DNA of 64,000 nt from JBFWNG01 sp050251195 (GCA_050251195.1 JBFWNG010000010.1:1-64000); one strand, 5' to 3'. Positions 51,592 through 61,243 are shown, counted from the first letter of the stretch. The notes: generated from the sequence alone by a model not told the origin. Numbers and translations are program-made.

Positions 51592-52389
51592 ATGACTCAC
51601 GTCGCCAAACTTGAAAGCGTATGGCCCACCGACGTCTCGTTGGCCGTTATTTCCGATATCCACCTGAAGGATATGGACGATAACCGAGGCAGCCTATTAC
51701 TCAAAACCATCGAGCAATTAACGAGCCTTCCACTCAATACGTTCGTACTTTTGGGCGACATCTTTGACTTCACCCTGGGCAGCAACGCATACTACAAGAG
51801 GAAATTTAAAGGTTTAGGAGTGGCGCTGTCGAAGCTCGCCGCAAGCGGCAAGAAGGTTATATTCTTCGAGGGCAATCACGAATTCGAACTCGCGAAATAT
51901 AAATGGGACGGCGTCCAATTCGTTTCCTCAGGAGATTTAAAAGTCGACTTTGGAGGCGGGGACTCGATCATTTTGACTCACGGAGACATGCTTTACAACT
52001 CATGGGTTTATAGAACTTTTCGGTATGTCGTCAAATCCAAACCCGTAACCGGTGTGGCTACTTTTACCCCCGGACGTTTTCTCGACAGATTGACGCTGAA
52101 GAGTTCCGAGCTGTCGCGCGCTCAGGATGTTAACCGCACGATGGACCACGAGAACCTCCTGCTCTCTGCAAACCGTTGGGTCGATGAATCTGACTGTACG
52201 CACGGGATCTTTGGACATTTCCATGTTCCGTACGCGGAGTCTCGGACAGGCGGTTCTGGCAAAGTGGTCAGCATGGATTGCTGGGACAAACCGAATCTGC
52301 TTTTGTTTTCAAACGGGGATTTTTATCGGATTTTTCTCGAAGAAGAATTGAATCTGAAGAGGACCCATTCCTATTTTCAAAATGGATAG
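51592..52389 (+). CDS. LpxH-like metallophosphoesterase
   Basis: 265 residues from the ATG at 51592; in-frame ATGs at 51478 and 51532 are possible but none has a clear ribosome site. Metal ligands in order: Asp22 and His24 ('VISDIHL'), 'GDIFD' at 55-59, 'GNHE' at 94-97, then 'LTHGD' and 'GHFHVP'. This is the UDP-2,3-diacylglucosamine hydrolase type (lipid A step 4), but several LpxH-like paralogues act on other substrates. The last 13 bp overlap the convergent outer-membrane gene. Confidence 0.8.
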   Translation: MTHVAKLESVWPTDVSLAVISDIHLKDMDDNRGSLLLKTIEQLTSLPLNTFVLLGDIFDFTLGSNAYYKRKFKGLGVALSKLAASGKKVIFFEGNHEFELAKYKWDGVQFVSSGDLKVDFGGGDSIILTHGDMLYNSWVYRTFRYVVKSKPVTGVATFTPGRFLDRLTLKSSELSRAQDVNRTMDHENLLLSANRWVDESDCTHGIFGHFHVPYAESRTGGSGKVVSMDCWDKPNLLLFSNGDFYRIFLEEELNLKRTHSYFQNG

Positions 52390-54128
52390 ATCGCAAAAAT
52401 TCCCAGGTAGACGCCATCGAGACTAATACTGCCTTTCGACAACCCGTAGGACTGAGACGTGAGCGCAAATTCCGCTCCTAGCTTTTGTGCTTTTTTCTGT
52501 TCCATATTCGCGCTGAACCCGAGTTTATATCCCGAGACCGAGGAGATGCTTCGCGACTTGCCTGAAGACCCCATGTTTCCCATTGCCAAGAGCGGCAATT
52601 CCAGATCCGCAGACCAACCAATGGGAGTAGAAAAACTTCCTAACTTGGTTCGACCCTCGAGACGCGAATAGCCCTTGAAAGCAAAATAGTCTCCGCCGCC
52701 GAACGATTCGCTCTTGACCGCATAACTGTCAAAGCTGATGCGGCCGCCAAACCGTAGAAAATCCAATTCCGACCACAAGTCCTTCACGGCGATTCGATAA
52801 TTCATGTCTGCGTTGAGACCAAAACCAAAGAAGCTCCCGCCCTTGGTTGGCCCGTAGCCAAGGGTTGCGCCGTAGCCGTAGCCCATGACCGAAGAAACTT
52901 CCTTTTCTGCTTTAAGACCGAAGTGATTGAAAATCCATAGCGGCATTTTTGCCGAGGCCGAGGCCGATCCTTTGGCAGACCATAGATCAAGGCCACCAAA
53001 AGCTTTAACGTCTGATCCCTTCAAGGTCAGCCCGTCCATCCATTGAGAAAATGCACTCGGACCGCTTGATTCTGTTGCTTCTTCAGCGGCAGCAGGCTCT
53101 TCCTGAGATTCCTCCGGCGCCACGGGCGTCGGCGCTTCCGGCGGAACAGGTTCGGCGGCTTGGGGAACCTCGGGCGAAGGCGTTGTTGGCTTGTCTGCAG
53201 CAGCGGGCTCGCGTTTGGGTTCCGGCGCCTGCTCACCCTTTTCCCATTCCTCGTCGCTGGCTTCGATCTTATTTCCGTTTTTGTCGTACATTGGCGCAAG
53301 TTCCACCGGCTCTTTTCCGCCAGCGGCAGCATCTTCCCCGGACGCCGCTAGAAATTTTCTTCTGCTAGCAATCTTTGGGATCTTAGCGCCGTCGCCAATT
53401 TGCAGTGCGTTCTCGAAGGCCTGCGAAGTAATCTTTGCAACAGAAGTATTCTGCTTTACTTCAACGACTACTGCATTTCCCAATTTCTTTTGGCTGAATC
53501 CGTACCAAGTACCATTTGCCGGATGCAAGCTAGACACCGAGGTCCTGAAGAATTCGAGATTGTCGCCCTGACTGATACTCTGCGCAAGGCCCCCCGATAC
53601 CGTAATGTACTTGCCTTGGAGGGATGTAACGACAACGTCGAAGGGTATTCGATTAAAAACTCTGAAGATCAGTGATTCCATCAGGTTTTCAATGTCTTTC
53701 GCTTCGGCCTTCTTGATAAGACTAACCGGCTGTCTATCGGTCTCCATGAGATAGTTTTGCTGAAGGTTGGAATCGAGCATTCTTGCTCGCAACGTTACAA
53801 CATCGTTATCGACGTATACGCCAAGGGCAATGAACGCGCCCAACTCATGTTCTTGCACAAGTTCTTGTCTGCCTTCGGGCGTTGACCATAACTGCTTCAC
53901 GAGATCGTCGTTGAGTGTTTGGAACTTGGCCGCCTTGTGAACGGCCTGATAATACGCGTCCTCGATGTATGATCGAACGCTATGATCTACAATGATATCT
54001 TCTGCAGATTTCTCCCAGGTTGCGGGGACAACGCCGAGATATTTGATTCTCGGAATTTCACCGCCAAATCCAGCGGAGGAGGCACATACTCCGAGAAAAA
54101 TAAATAATATAGAGACAGCGCGAGACAA
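52377..54128 (-). CDS. Modular envelope protein: N-terminal domain, Pro/Glu linker, C-terminal beta-barrel
   Basis: 583 residues. TTG start with AGGAGA 5 nt upstream. Signal peptide about 1-22. Residues about 25-130 look like a TolB/CsgG-type alpha-beta domain ('VQEHELGAFIALGVYVD'), and 155-245 a beta domain ('GKYITVSGGLAQSISQGDNL'). A linker rich in Pro, Glu and Ala covers about 265-345. The rest to the end forms amphipathic strands closing in '...YLGIFAIYPF', an outer-membrane barrel signal. It is 25 nt behind spoVR and may be co-transcribed. Function unknown. Confidence 0.72.
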   Translation of the reverse strand: MSRAVSILFIFLGVCASSAGFGGEIPRIKYLGVVPATWEKSAEDIIVDHSVRSYIEDAYYQAVHKAAKFQTLNDDLVKQLWSTPEGRQELVQEHELGAFIALGVYVDNDVVTLRARMLDSNLQQNYLMETDRQPVSLIKKAEAKDIENLMESLIFRVFNRIPFDVVVTSLQGKYITVSGGLAQSISQGDNLEFFRTSVSSLHPANGTWYGFSQKKLGNAVVVEVKQNTSVAKITSQAFENALQIGDGAKIPKIASRRKFLAASGEDAAAGGKEPVELAPMYDKNGNKIEASDEEWEKGEQAPEPKREPAAADKPTTPSPEVPQAAEPVPPEAPTPVAPEESQEEPAAAEEATESSGPSAFSQWMDGLTLKGSDVKAFGGLDLWSAKGSASASAKMPLWIFNHFGLKAEKEVSSVMGYGYGATLGYGPTKGGSFFGFGLNADMNYRIAVKDLWSELDFLRFGGRISFDSYAVKSESFGGGDYFAFKGYSRLEGRTKLGSFSTPIGWSADLELPLLAMGNMGSSGKSRSISSVSGYKLGFSANMEQKKAQKLGAEFALTSQSYGLSKGSISLDGVYLGIFAIYPF

Positions 54129-54153
54129 GGAAATCTCCTAAAGAAAGTACCTA

Positions 54154-55659
54154 TTAGGCTTTGTCGACTGAGTGGCCGCTTCCATCAAACGACACTCGTC
54201 TAGCCACACCTTCGATCATGGTGTTGATGTGAACTGGTCTTTTCCAAACGCGATATATATTTCGCAACACTTCGAGTGTGTATTCGTGCTTTAGGTCGAC
54301 CCCGTCATGGGTATGTTGCAGGAGAAGCTCGCTGCGGTTCTTAAAATTGCCGTCGATCACCGTTATCATCGGCTGTCCAAAATTTGTGAGCTGACGGAGC
54401 AACCGATCCTTGATCGCTCTAAAGTCTCTCCCAGAGATAACGTATTGGTTGGTGCGCCGATCATAGTCATAAATAAACATCTTATGGAGATGGCAAAAAT
54501 CTTCGTCTAGAAAGGCATCGATGAAGGTCACGTCATTGTGCACTCGGCGAACCTCAAAAAGCTTCTCGAGACCCTTGCCCGCATTGGTGTTCCATTGTGC
54601 GCGAATTCTCGGATCGGAACAATTGACGTAATCGATGCCAAATTGACCTCTATCCCATCGCTCGCGGACGTATCGCAACAGTTCGACGCCGAGCTTATAG
54701 GGGTTCAACTGACCGGGCTGACTCGCGACCACGCCCGCATATTGCGAACAATATTCGATGATCTCCGAATCGTGCAGCGGAGCTAGTTTTGTCATCATGA
54801 GGCTGTGCCAATAAGTCGCCCAGCCTTCGTTCAAGATCTTGGTTTGTCCTTGCGGGGCAAAGTAATACGCCTCGTCTCGAATAATGCCTAGAACTCGCTT
54901 TTCCCAAGCAGGCATGGGCGCATGATCAATGAGAAACTTGAGAACGTCCCGTTCTGGATTGGCAGGAAATTGTTTCTCCTTCTTGCTGGCCTCCTCAACC
55001 TTTTGCCTTTGCGACTCTAAGAAGTCTTTGGGATTTATGTAGCTTTCAAGGTACTTCTTCGTACTCTTTATCTTCTTTATCGGATCTCGCTGAACAAGGT
55101 CCTCTTCGTCTTCTGTCTTACCCGGTTTCGCGGCGGCGACATTGAAAGGAGAGTAAATATCGATGAGGTTTTCGAGACTCAGACAGCAGTCAATGAACTG
55201 CTCTACTTCGTCATGCCCGATCGCTTCAATGTATCTTCGTACCACAGTAGAGTGGTTTGCCATCTGATCGAGCATTTTACGGTTGGTCTTGCTAAACCAA
55301 TAATTGTTTTTGAAGAAATCACAGTGCCCGTAGACGTGAGCAATAACTGTTTTTTGCGAAACCATGTTGTTGGCGCGGAGGAGATAGGCGTAGCACGGGT
55401 CGTTGTTGATCACCATCTCGTAGATAACCGACAAACCGTAGGTATAGCTTTTCGAAAGCCGCTCGTAATCCATTCCGAATCGCCAGTGAGGATAACGCGT
55501 CGGAAAACCGCCATAAGCGGCGATTTCATTGAGCTGCTTGTAGTCCACCAGCTCAAAGACCGTATCGAAGAAATCTAACCCAGCCTCTCTTGCCTTTTCG
55601 GCCAACGACTGAGCAAGTTCCATCAATTCCGGAGTTAGCTGTGTGTTAAAAGATGACAT
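54154..55659 (-). CDS. SpoVR family protein (YcgB-like)
   Basis: 501 residues, normal for the family. 'TVIAHVYGHCDFFKNNYWFS', 'ILNEGWATYWHSLMM' and 'NPYKLGVELLRYVRERWDRG' are the conserved blocks; the HxxxH/E residues suggest metal binding. Molecular function is not established. It begins directly at the YeaH stop (TAAATG). The prkA-yeaH-spoVR set is a widespread stress and stationary-phase module. Confidence 0.95.
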   Translation of the reverse strand: MSSFNTQLTPELMELAQSLAEKAREAGLDFFDTVFELVDYKQLNEIAAYGGFPTRYPHWRFGMDYERLSKSYTYGLSVIYEMVINNDPCYAYLLRANNMVSQKTVIAHVYGHCDFFKNNYWFSKTNRKMLDQMANHSTVVRRYIEAIGHDEVEQFIDCCLSLENLIDIYSPFNVAAAKPGKTEDEEDLVQRDPIKKIKSTKKYLESYINPKDFLESQRQKVEEASKKEKQFPANPERDVLKFLIDHAPMPAWEKRVLGIIRDEAYYFAPQGQTKILNEGWATYWHSLMMTKLAPLHDSEIIEYCSQYAGVVASQPGQLNPYKLGVELLRYVRERWDRGQFGIDYVNCSDPRIRAQWNTNAGKGLEKLFEVRRVHNDVTFIDAFLDEDFCHLHKMFIYDYDRRTNQYVISGRDFRAIKDRLLRQLTNFGQPMITVIDGNFKNRSELLLQHTHDGVDLKHEYTLEVLRNIYRVWKRPVHINTMIEGVARRVSFDGSGHSVDKA

Positions 55660-56772
55660 TTACTTACCTGTCCCTAGAAATGCCTTTAAAGCGTCCATGA
55701 TTGCTTCGCGATCTTTGATCTGGGTTGTGATTGTCTTGAGACTATTTTCACCGAAGTGTTTGTGCAAATCTCGGAGAAACTGCCCTGATCCGTAGCGCGA
55801 CTCGACTTGACCGTAGCAAAACAGATTTGCAGCGGGCAGCAAGACCGTATCCAAAAGCTTCATACACTCCGCAGTGTCATTACCAGACCAATTATCGCCG
55901 TCGGAAAAATGAAAAAGATAGATGTTCCACTCACTCGGATTGAATTGTTCCTCAATGATCTTTATCGCCATTTTGTAAGCCGAGCTAATCAACGTACCGC
56001 CTGATTCCTTCGTCTTGTAGAAGGTATCGGCGTCGACTTCACGCGCGGTTGCATCGTGGATAATGTAGCGTCTCTCAAGACCTGAATACTGCTGTGTCAG
56101 CCAAGTATCGAGCCAAAAGCTCGTGAGGCGCACTATTTCTTTCTGCTCGTCGCCCATAGACCCCGACACGTCCATCATGTAGATAATGGCCGCGTTTGCT
56201 ACCGGCTTGTTGTATACCTTGAAGGACCTGTAGCGGCGGTCTTCTTTGACCGGAATAATGATGGGATTGTCAGGATCGTATTCCCCAGATGCTATAGATC
56301 GCTTGAGGGCCTCTTTGAACGTGCGTTTAAAATGGCGGAGGGATTCAGGACCCTGTTTCAAAATACCGGTGTAGCGGTATTCCTTATCGTCGATATTCTT
56401 TTTGCCCTTGTTCTCAATGTTGGGAAGACGGAGTTCTTCGCCGAGGATTTCCGCGAGCTCCTCCAAAGTGACGTCGACTTCGAGGTTGTGCTGGCCCGCC
56501 TGATCGCCGGCCTTTCCCTCGCCCGATTCTTGGCCTTCACCTTGTCCGACGGAGTCGCCGACTTCGCCGTTACCTTGACCTACGCCGCCCTGGTTCTTGT
56601 CGCCAAATTGGAATCTGGGGAGATCAATTCGAGGAAGTGGGATAGTGACGAGTTTTTTGCCTTGTCTACCAATCAGATCCCCACTTGATATAAAACGGCG
56701 TAGCTCCTTCTTTATCTTTCCCCTAACTATTTTGCGGAATCGATTAAGATCCGACTCCATCTTCATGGGCAT
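55660..56772 (-). CDS. yeaH: DUF444 (YeaH/YhbH) von Willebrand A-like protein
   Basis: 370 residues. A basic N-terminus, a Gly/Gln/Glu-rich linker (about 60-94), and a C-terminal VWA-like domain with MIDAS 'DVSGSMG' at 201-207. It sits between prkA (15 nt gap) and spoVR (no gap), the classical order. The family is needed for PrkA-related stress responses in enterobacteria and sporulation in Bacillus; the biochemical role is open. Confidence 0.94.
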   Translation of the reverse strand: MPMKMESDLNRFRKIVRGKIKKELRRFISSGDLIGRQGKKLVTIPLPRIDLPRFQFGDKNQGGVGQGNGEVGDSVGQGEGQESGEGKAGDQAGQHNLEVDVTLEELAEILGEELRLPNIENKGKKNIDDKEYRYTGILKQGPESLRHFKRTFKEALKRSIASGEYDPDNPIIIPVKEDRRYRSFKVYNKPVANAAIIYMMDVSGSMGDEQKEIVRLTSFWLDTWLTQQYSGLERRYIIHDATAREVDADTFYKTKESGGTLISSAYKMAIKIIEEQFNPSEWNIYLFHFSDGDNWSGNDTAECMKLLDTVLLPAANLFCYGQVESRYGSGQFLRDLHKHFGENSLKTITTQIKDREAIMDALKAFLGTGK

Positions 56773-56787
56773 AGTTGGTTTCCTGAC

Positions 56788-58851
56788 TTACTTTTTGTCC
56801 GTTTTTACAACGTCGCCCCGTGCGAAAACGCTCGCAACAAAGCCAAGAGCATCACTCGAGCAAACTTCGCAATAGCCATAATTTTTTATAAGCCGGTTTT
56901 TCACCACGTCAATTTTCATCTGCGCTTCTTTGTCGACAACACTGGAGACCAAGCTCGTGAGCTTAATGGTGTCCTTCTGATCTTCAAAGAGTTTAAGTTC
57001 GAGCGCGCGATGCAATCGTTCGTTTGTTCTGAAATCAAAAGCCCTACCTTCAAGCGCAAGTGCGCCGATGTAGTTCATGATTTCTCGTCTGAAGTCGTCC
57101 TTACGGCTCTCACTGATGTCGATCTTTTCTTCGATCGATCGCATCAGTCGCTCGTCGGGCTCTTCGTTTTCGCCGGTGTATGGGTTCTTTATACGCTCTT
57201 TTTGCGTGTATGCTTTTACACTGTCGATGTAGTTGCCGCAAAGCTTCTCGATGGCACCTTCATCGGCGGAGATAGCTCTCTGAACTTCGTGTTTTACAAT
57301 GTCTTCATACTCGAGCTTCACGAGCGAGAGCAGTTCCTTGTAGTACTTTTTCGTCTCTTCGTCGCGAATGAGAGAATGCGCTTTCAAACCCGATTCGAGC
57401 TCATTCAAAATAATAAATGGGTTTACGCAACCTTCTCCCTTGTCGATCACGAGAGAATTAGAAATTTTGTCCTGGATATAACGAGGACTGATTCCTTCCA
57501 TACCTTCGCGTATGGCCTCTTTGCGAAGCTCTTTTACATTATCTTCTGTAAAACCAGGAATTGACTTCCCGTTATACAATTTCATCTTCTGAACCATGGT
57601 GAGATTAGCCTTCTTGGGCTCTTCCAACCGGGTCAATACCGCCCACATCGCCGCCATCTCGATAGTGTGGGGCGCTATGTGGATATGTGGAACAGTGGAG
57701 GCGTTGAAGTCTTTTTCGTAGATCTTCTTTTCGTACTCCAGTTTCGTGATGTAAGGAACGTCGATCTTTACCGTTCGGTCGCGCAATGCTTCCATGAAAT
57801 CATTGTTTTGGAGCTTTTTGTACTCCGGCTCGTTGGTATGACCGATGATCACTTCATCAATATCTGTTTGCGGGAATTTCTTTGGCTTGATTTTATGTTC
57901 TTGGCTAGCGGTCAGAAGATCGTAAAGGAACGCCACGTCAAGCTTCAAGACCTCGACAAATTCGATAATACCGCGGTTGGCAACATTGAATTCGCCGTCG
58001 AAGTTGAAGGCTCTTGGATCCGAATCCGAACCGTACTGCGCAATTTTACGGTAGTTGATGTCGCCTGTGAGTTCTGTCGAATCTTGGTTTTTTTCATCTT
58101 TAGGCTGAAACGTTCCCACGCCGATTCGATCTTTCTCGCTGAGAATAATGCGAGTTACTTCGATGTGGTTGTCGACAACTTTTTTCCAGTCGCCTTTGTA
58201 ATAGCTCATCAACTCTCGGTATATGAAGCGACATGCGGGACACAGATCGCCTTCCACATAGACCGCGTCACTGCGCTCTCTGCCTTTGTTGATCATCTCA
58301 AGAACTGTGGGGCGGCGATCAAGAGGCACTAAATGTAGCGGCTCTTCATGCACCGGACATTTCATCCGCGGTTCCATCTTGAGGATTTCGCCGATATTGG
58401 TCCAGCCGAAGCTATAAAGCGCGCCTTCGGGCGTTTTTGAATATGCTTCTAAGCCTTTTTTGAGGAGCCTTGCCATCGTCGATTTTGCAGAGCCTACAGG
58501 ACCGTGAAGCAGAATAACGCGCTTCTCTGGACCGTAACGTTGTGCGCCTGCTTTAAATACGTTGACCAGCTTGGACAGAGAAATATCTAGGCCAAAGATA
58601 GCATCCTTGCCGTTGTCAAAGGGATCGTCAAAAAATTTGTAATGCAGAATTTCCTTTTTATACTCGACATACTTATCGTAGCCGTAGCTTGCGATCATGT
58701 CGTAAACCCGTTGAAATGCCGTTCGAGCGATCGACGGCTTTTCAATGACCATGTTCAAGTATTCTTGAAACGTGCCCGCCCAATGTAGCTCTTTGTACTT
58801 GCCGCCTTGTTCGTTCTTGGAGATCTCATCGAGAATCTTGCGTGCGTCCAT
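56788..58851 (-). CDS. prkA: PrkA family serine protein kinase / AAA+ protein (YeaG)
   Basis: 687 residues from the ATG at 58851, with AAGGAG 5 nt upstream; a GTG at 58857 overlaps that site. Walker A GPVGSAKS at 117-124 in the AAA+ part (about 80-400). A Cys set in 'MKCPVHEEPLHL' and 'LCPACRF' could bind zinc. The C-terminal third is the PrkA kinase-like region. First gene of the operon, with a good promoter. Homologues respond to starvation. Confidence 0.95.
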   Translation of the reverse strand: MDARKILDEISKNEQGGKYKELHWAGTFQEYLNMVIEKPSIARTAFQRVYDMIASYGYDKYVEYKKEILHYKFFDDPFDNGKDAIFGLDISLSKLVNVFKAGAQRYGPEKRVILLHGPVGSAKSTMARLLKKGLEAYSKTPEGALYSFGWTNIGEILKMEPRMKCPVHEEPLHLVPLDRRPTVLEMINKGRERSDAVYVEGDLCPACRFIYRELMSYYKGDWKKVVDNHIEVTRIILSEKDRIGVGTFQPKDEKNQDSTELTGDINYRKIAQYGSDSDPRAFNFDGEFNVANRGIIEFVEVLKLDVAFLYDLLTASQEHKIKPKKFPQTDIDEVIIGHTNEPEYKKLQNNDFMEALRDRTVKIDVPYITKLEYEKKIYEKDFNASTVPHIHIAPHTIEMAAMWAVLTRLEEPKKANLTMVQKMKLYNGKSIPGFTEDNVKELRKEAIREGMEGISPRYIQDKISNSLVIDKGEGCVNPFIILNELESGLKAHSLIRDEETKKYYKELLSLVKLEYEDIVKHEVQRAISADEGAIEKLCGNYIDSVKAYTQKERIKNPYTGENEEPDERLMRSIEEKIDISESRKDDFRREIMNYIGALALEGRAFDFRTNERLHRALELKLFEDQKDTIKLTSLVSSVVDKEAQMKIDVVKNRLIKNYGYCEVCSSDALGFVASVFARGDVVKTDKK

Positions 58852-58930
58852 CCTCACTCCTTAACAGCGATTGGAATTCTAGGGCTTAATATTTTATGAC
58901 AGGTTGCGCAGATATCCCCACATATAATAG

Positions 58931-58958
58931 AGTATCTACCTCACCCTAATTATGTCAA
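58931..58958 (-). promoter_or_regulatory. Sigma70-type promoter of the prkA operon
   Basis: TTGACA (58958-58953), 16-nt spacer, GATACT (58936-58931) on the minus strand, leader about 75 nt. It uses the same -35 and -10 hexamers as the promoter at 2077. No other gene is seen in the 200-bp gap 58852-59051. Confidence 0.6.
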
Positions 58959-59051
58959 AGGTTTTAACCAAACACACTAGGCACACAGAAGAGCTGTTTG
59001 TTAATAAATAAACAAATATTGGCGATTTCTTAAATATTGCTCACCGGCTTC

Positions 59052-60147
59052 TCATTTTTTGAGGAGCCATTGCTTGATGAAAGAATCTAAATCGCCGTCG
59101 AGGACTTCGTCAGGTTCATGACTCTCCAATTCGGTTCGATGATCTTTCACCATTTTATAGGGATGCAAAACATAACTTCTTATCTGGCTGCCCCAACCAA
59201 TGTCGGATTTTTCTCCCTCGATCGCTTCTTGCTTTTTCCGACGCTCTTCCATTTCTTTCTCGTAGAGTTTCGATTTGAGAAGCTTCCAGCACTGATCGCG
59301 GTTCTGGTGCTGGGACCGTTGGGTCTGACAGGCCACAACTACCCCCGTCGGAATGTGGGTCATGCGAACGGCAGAATCCGTCTTGTTAACGTGCTGGCCG
59401 CCAGAGCCGCTGGAGCGGTATGTGTCCACGCGAACGTCGGCTGGGTTTATTTCAATCTCGATCGTATCGTCGATTATCGGAGTTACAAACACGGAAGCAA
59501 AAGAGGTATGTCGCCTGGCGTTTGAATCAAAAGGGCTGATGCGAACGAGTCGGTGTACGCCCGACTCCGCTTTGAGAAGGCCAAAGGCGTAGTCGCCTGT
59601 TACTTGGAACGTCGCACTCTTTATGCCGGCGCCATCCCCGTCTTGCGCATCATATATCTCGTTGGTCCAACCTTTTGCTTCTGCGTACCTTAGATACATT
59701 CGGAACAACATCGACGCCCAGTCACAGGATTCGGTCCCTCCCGCTCCCGCGTTGATCGTCACGAGGGCATCGTTAATATCCAGTTCTCCGCCGAGCATAT
59801 TTTGGATTTCAAGTTCGGTTAGATCGCGCTCTAGCTGCGCGAGAAGATTGTCCGCCTCCTCACCGTATGCCAACTCGCCTTCGTTCGCGAGTTCGATTGC
59901 GGCCTCGGCGTCAGAAAACATGGATTCCAGTTTCTTCACCTTTTGTAGGGCGAGTTCGAGACCTTTCTTTTCTTTAAGAATGGGAGCCGAAACCTTTGGA
60001 TTTGACCAAAAGTCACTTCTTGCGTTTATTTCGTCAGTTATTTCCTGCAGCCTGTGTTGTTTCTTTGGTAAGTCAAAGAAACCCCCAAATTTCGTCAAAC
60101 TTCTTCTTTACTTCGCGTGAACGAGATTGGATTTGCTCGATATTCAA
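59052..60147 (-). CDS. prfB: Peptide chain release factor 2, with programmed +1 frameshift
   Basis: 364 residues in two frames. Frame 0 starts at the TTG 60147-60145 (AGAGGG 5 nt upstream) and gives 24 codons to CTT (60078-60076). An in-frame TGA follows at 60075-60073, and a slip on CTT-TGA-C continues from 60074 to the stop at 59052. GGGGG three nt before CTT plays the anti-SD role as in Escherichia coli. The downstream part has 'SPF' (in 'RISPFDSNARR') for stop-codon recognition and 'GSGGQHVNKTDSAV' with the GGQ loop. RF2 reads UGA and UAA, so the frameshift is autoregulatory. Confidence 0.95.
60072..60086 (-). promoter_or_regulatory. RF2 programmed frameshift site
   Basis: On the minus strand: GGGGG, TTT, CTT, TGA, C. 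The SD-like run, slippery CTT, weak-context UGA and following C are the full known RF2 set. Low RF2 slows termination and favours the shift. Confidence 0.93.
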
Positions 60148-60174
60148 CTCAACCCTCTTATCTTCTTTGGACAA

Positions 60175-60204
60175 TTGACAGCTTAAACACCACGTAGGTA
60201 TCAT
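60175..60204 (+). promoter_or_regulatory. Promoter of flbD-motA-motB
   Basis: TTGACA (60175-60180), 18-nt spacer, TATCAT (60199-60204), about 45 nt before the flbD ATG. Its -10 overlaps the -10 of the divergent prfB promoter. Confidence 0.6.
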
Positions 60205-60227
60205 ATTTAATAGCAGCAATCCATCAA
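60200..60227 (-). promoter_or_regulatory. Promoter of prfB
   Basis: TTGATG (60227-60222), 16-nt spacer, TATGAT (60205-60200) on the minus strand, leader about 50 nt to the TTG at 60147. Confidence 0.55.
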
Positions 60228-60248
60228 AACCAAATAGTCAGTCCCAAC

Positions 60249-60437
60249 ATGATTCTTCTAACTAAGCTAGATGGCAAGAAAATATTACTATGCTTGGAGA
60301 CGGTAAAATACATTGAGTCTATCCCGGACACTCTGGTTTTCTTTCTGAACGGGGAGTCGGTCATCGTCATGGAATCGCTCGAAGAAGTGGTTCAAAAAGT
60401 AAAGGGTTTCAAGTCAGAACTTTTGCGTGATGTCTAA
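60249..60437 (+). CDS. flbD: FlbD family flagellar protein
   Basis: 62 residues. 'MILLTKLDGKKILLCLETVKYIESIPDTLV' region (family N-terminus: 'I-x-L-T-x-L-x-G') and 'NGESVIVMESLEEVVQKV' match the small FlbD family found next to mot and flagellar genes. Role is poorly defined; note that it is not the Caulobacter sigma54 activator of the same name. First of the flbD-motA-motB-TPR run. Confidence 0.88.
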   Translation: MILLTKLDGKKILLCLETVKYIESIPDTLVFFLNGESVIVMESLEEVVQKVKGFKSELLRDV

Positions 60438-60466
60438 TTTCACCTACCAGGTTTGAGAGGAGTTCC

Positions 60467-61225
60467 GTGGATCTCACTAGTATAATAGGACCGGCGTTTG
60501 CTCTAGGGTGCATTCTCGCAGGCTTGCTACTCGAAGGCGGCCACATTTCTACCATTTTGATGCCAACCGCGGCGCTTATCGTACTTGGCGGCGCAACGGG
60601 TGCACTCCTGGTTGCCTACCCACTTCCCGACGTTATTGCATCCCTTAAGGCCATCGGCGTCTGGCTAAAGAACCCTTCAACCAACCCGAACGAGATTCTA
60701 GATACAATCATCGATCTTGCCCAGACGGCTCGAAAAGAGTCCATCCTGGCACTCGAAAAGAAGCGTGAATCCATTACCTACGAACCTTTGGCCAAGGCGA
60801 TAAAACTAGCCGTCGACGGCACCGATCCCGCGATCATTCGAGAAACTCTGGCAACGGAGCAGCACTTCGTTCTTGAGGAAGCTGAGGTTACCGTTAAGTT
60901 CTGGGAAGACATGGGAGCCATCGCACCTACTATCGGGATTCTTGGAGCGGTACTCGGTCTGATTCACGTTATGAACAACTTGGATAAACCGGATCAAATC
61001 GGTCCCGGTATCGCGGTTGCGTTCGTTGCAACGCTCTATGGGGTAGGATTCGCCAACATCTTCGGAATTCCCATTGGAAAGAAACTGAAGCGAAAAGCTA
61101 TCTTGGACGGTCACGCGAGAGAAATGGTTCTCATTGGAGTCGACGGTATATTGTCCGGACTCAACCCAAAGGTTATCGAAGAAAAACTTGCGATATTCTG
61201 CCACGGCAGAGAGATGAAAGAATAA
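60467..61225 (+). CDS. motA: Flagellar stator protein MotA
   Basis: 252 residues. Four membrane segments (about 5-24, 30-52, 145-168, 177-200) with the family blocks 'GGHISTILMPTAALIVLGG' and 'MGAIAPTIGILGAVLGLIH'. The cytoplasmic loop (about 55-140) interacts with FliG. The GTG start has GAGAGGAG just upstream. MotA forms the proton channel with MotB. Confidence 0.95.
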   Translation: MDLTSIIGPAFALGCILAGLLLEGGHISTILMPTAALIVLGGATGALLVAYPLPDVIASLKAIGVWLKNPSTNPNEILDTIIDLAQTARKESILALEKKRESITYEPLAKAIKLAVDGTDPAIIRETLATEQHFVLEEAEVTVKFWEDMGAIAPTIGILGAVLGLIHVMNNLDKPDQIGPGIAVAFVATLYGVGFANIFGIPIGKKLKRKAILDGHAREMVLIGVDGILSGLNPKVIEEKLAIFCHGREMKE

Positions 61226-61243
61226 AGAACATCAGGCGGCAAA

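Noticed and set aside
57010..58332. Long plus-strand open frames opposite prkA
   Set aside because: They are antisense to a strongly conserved gene, have no ribosome sites and show no domain.
59052..60147. prfB as a frameshifted pseudogene
   Set aside because: The break coincides with the conserved RF2 recoding signal, and the full protein has normal length and motifs.
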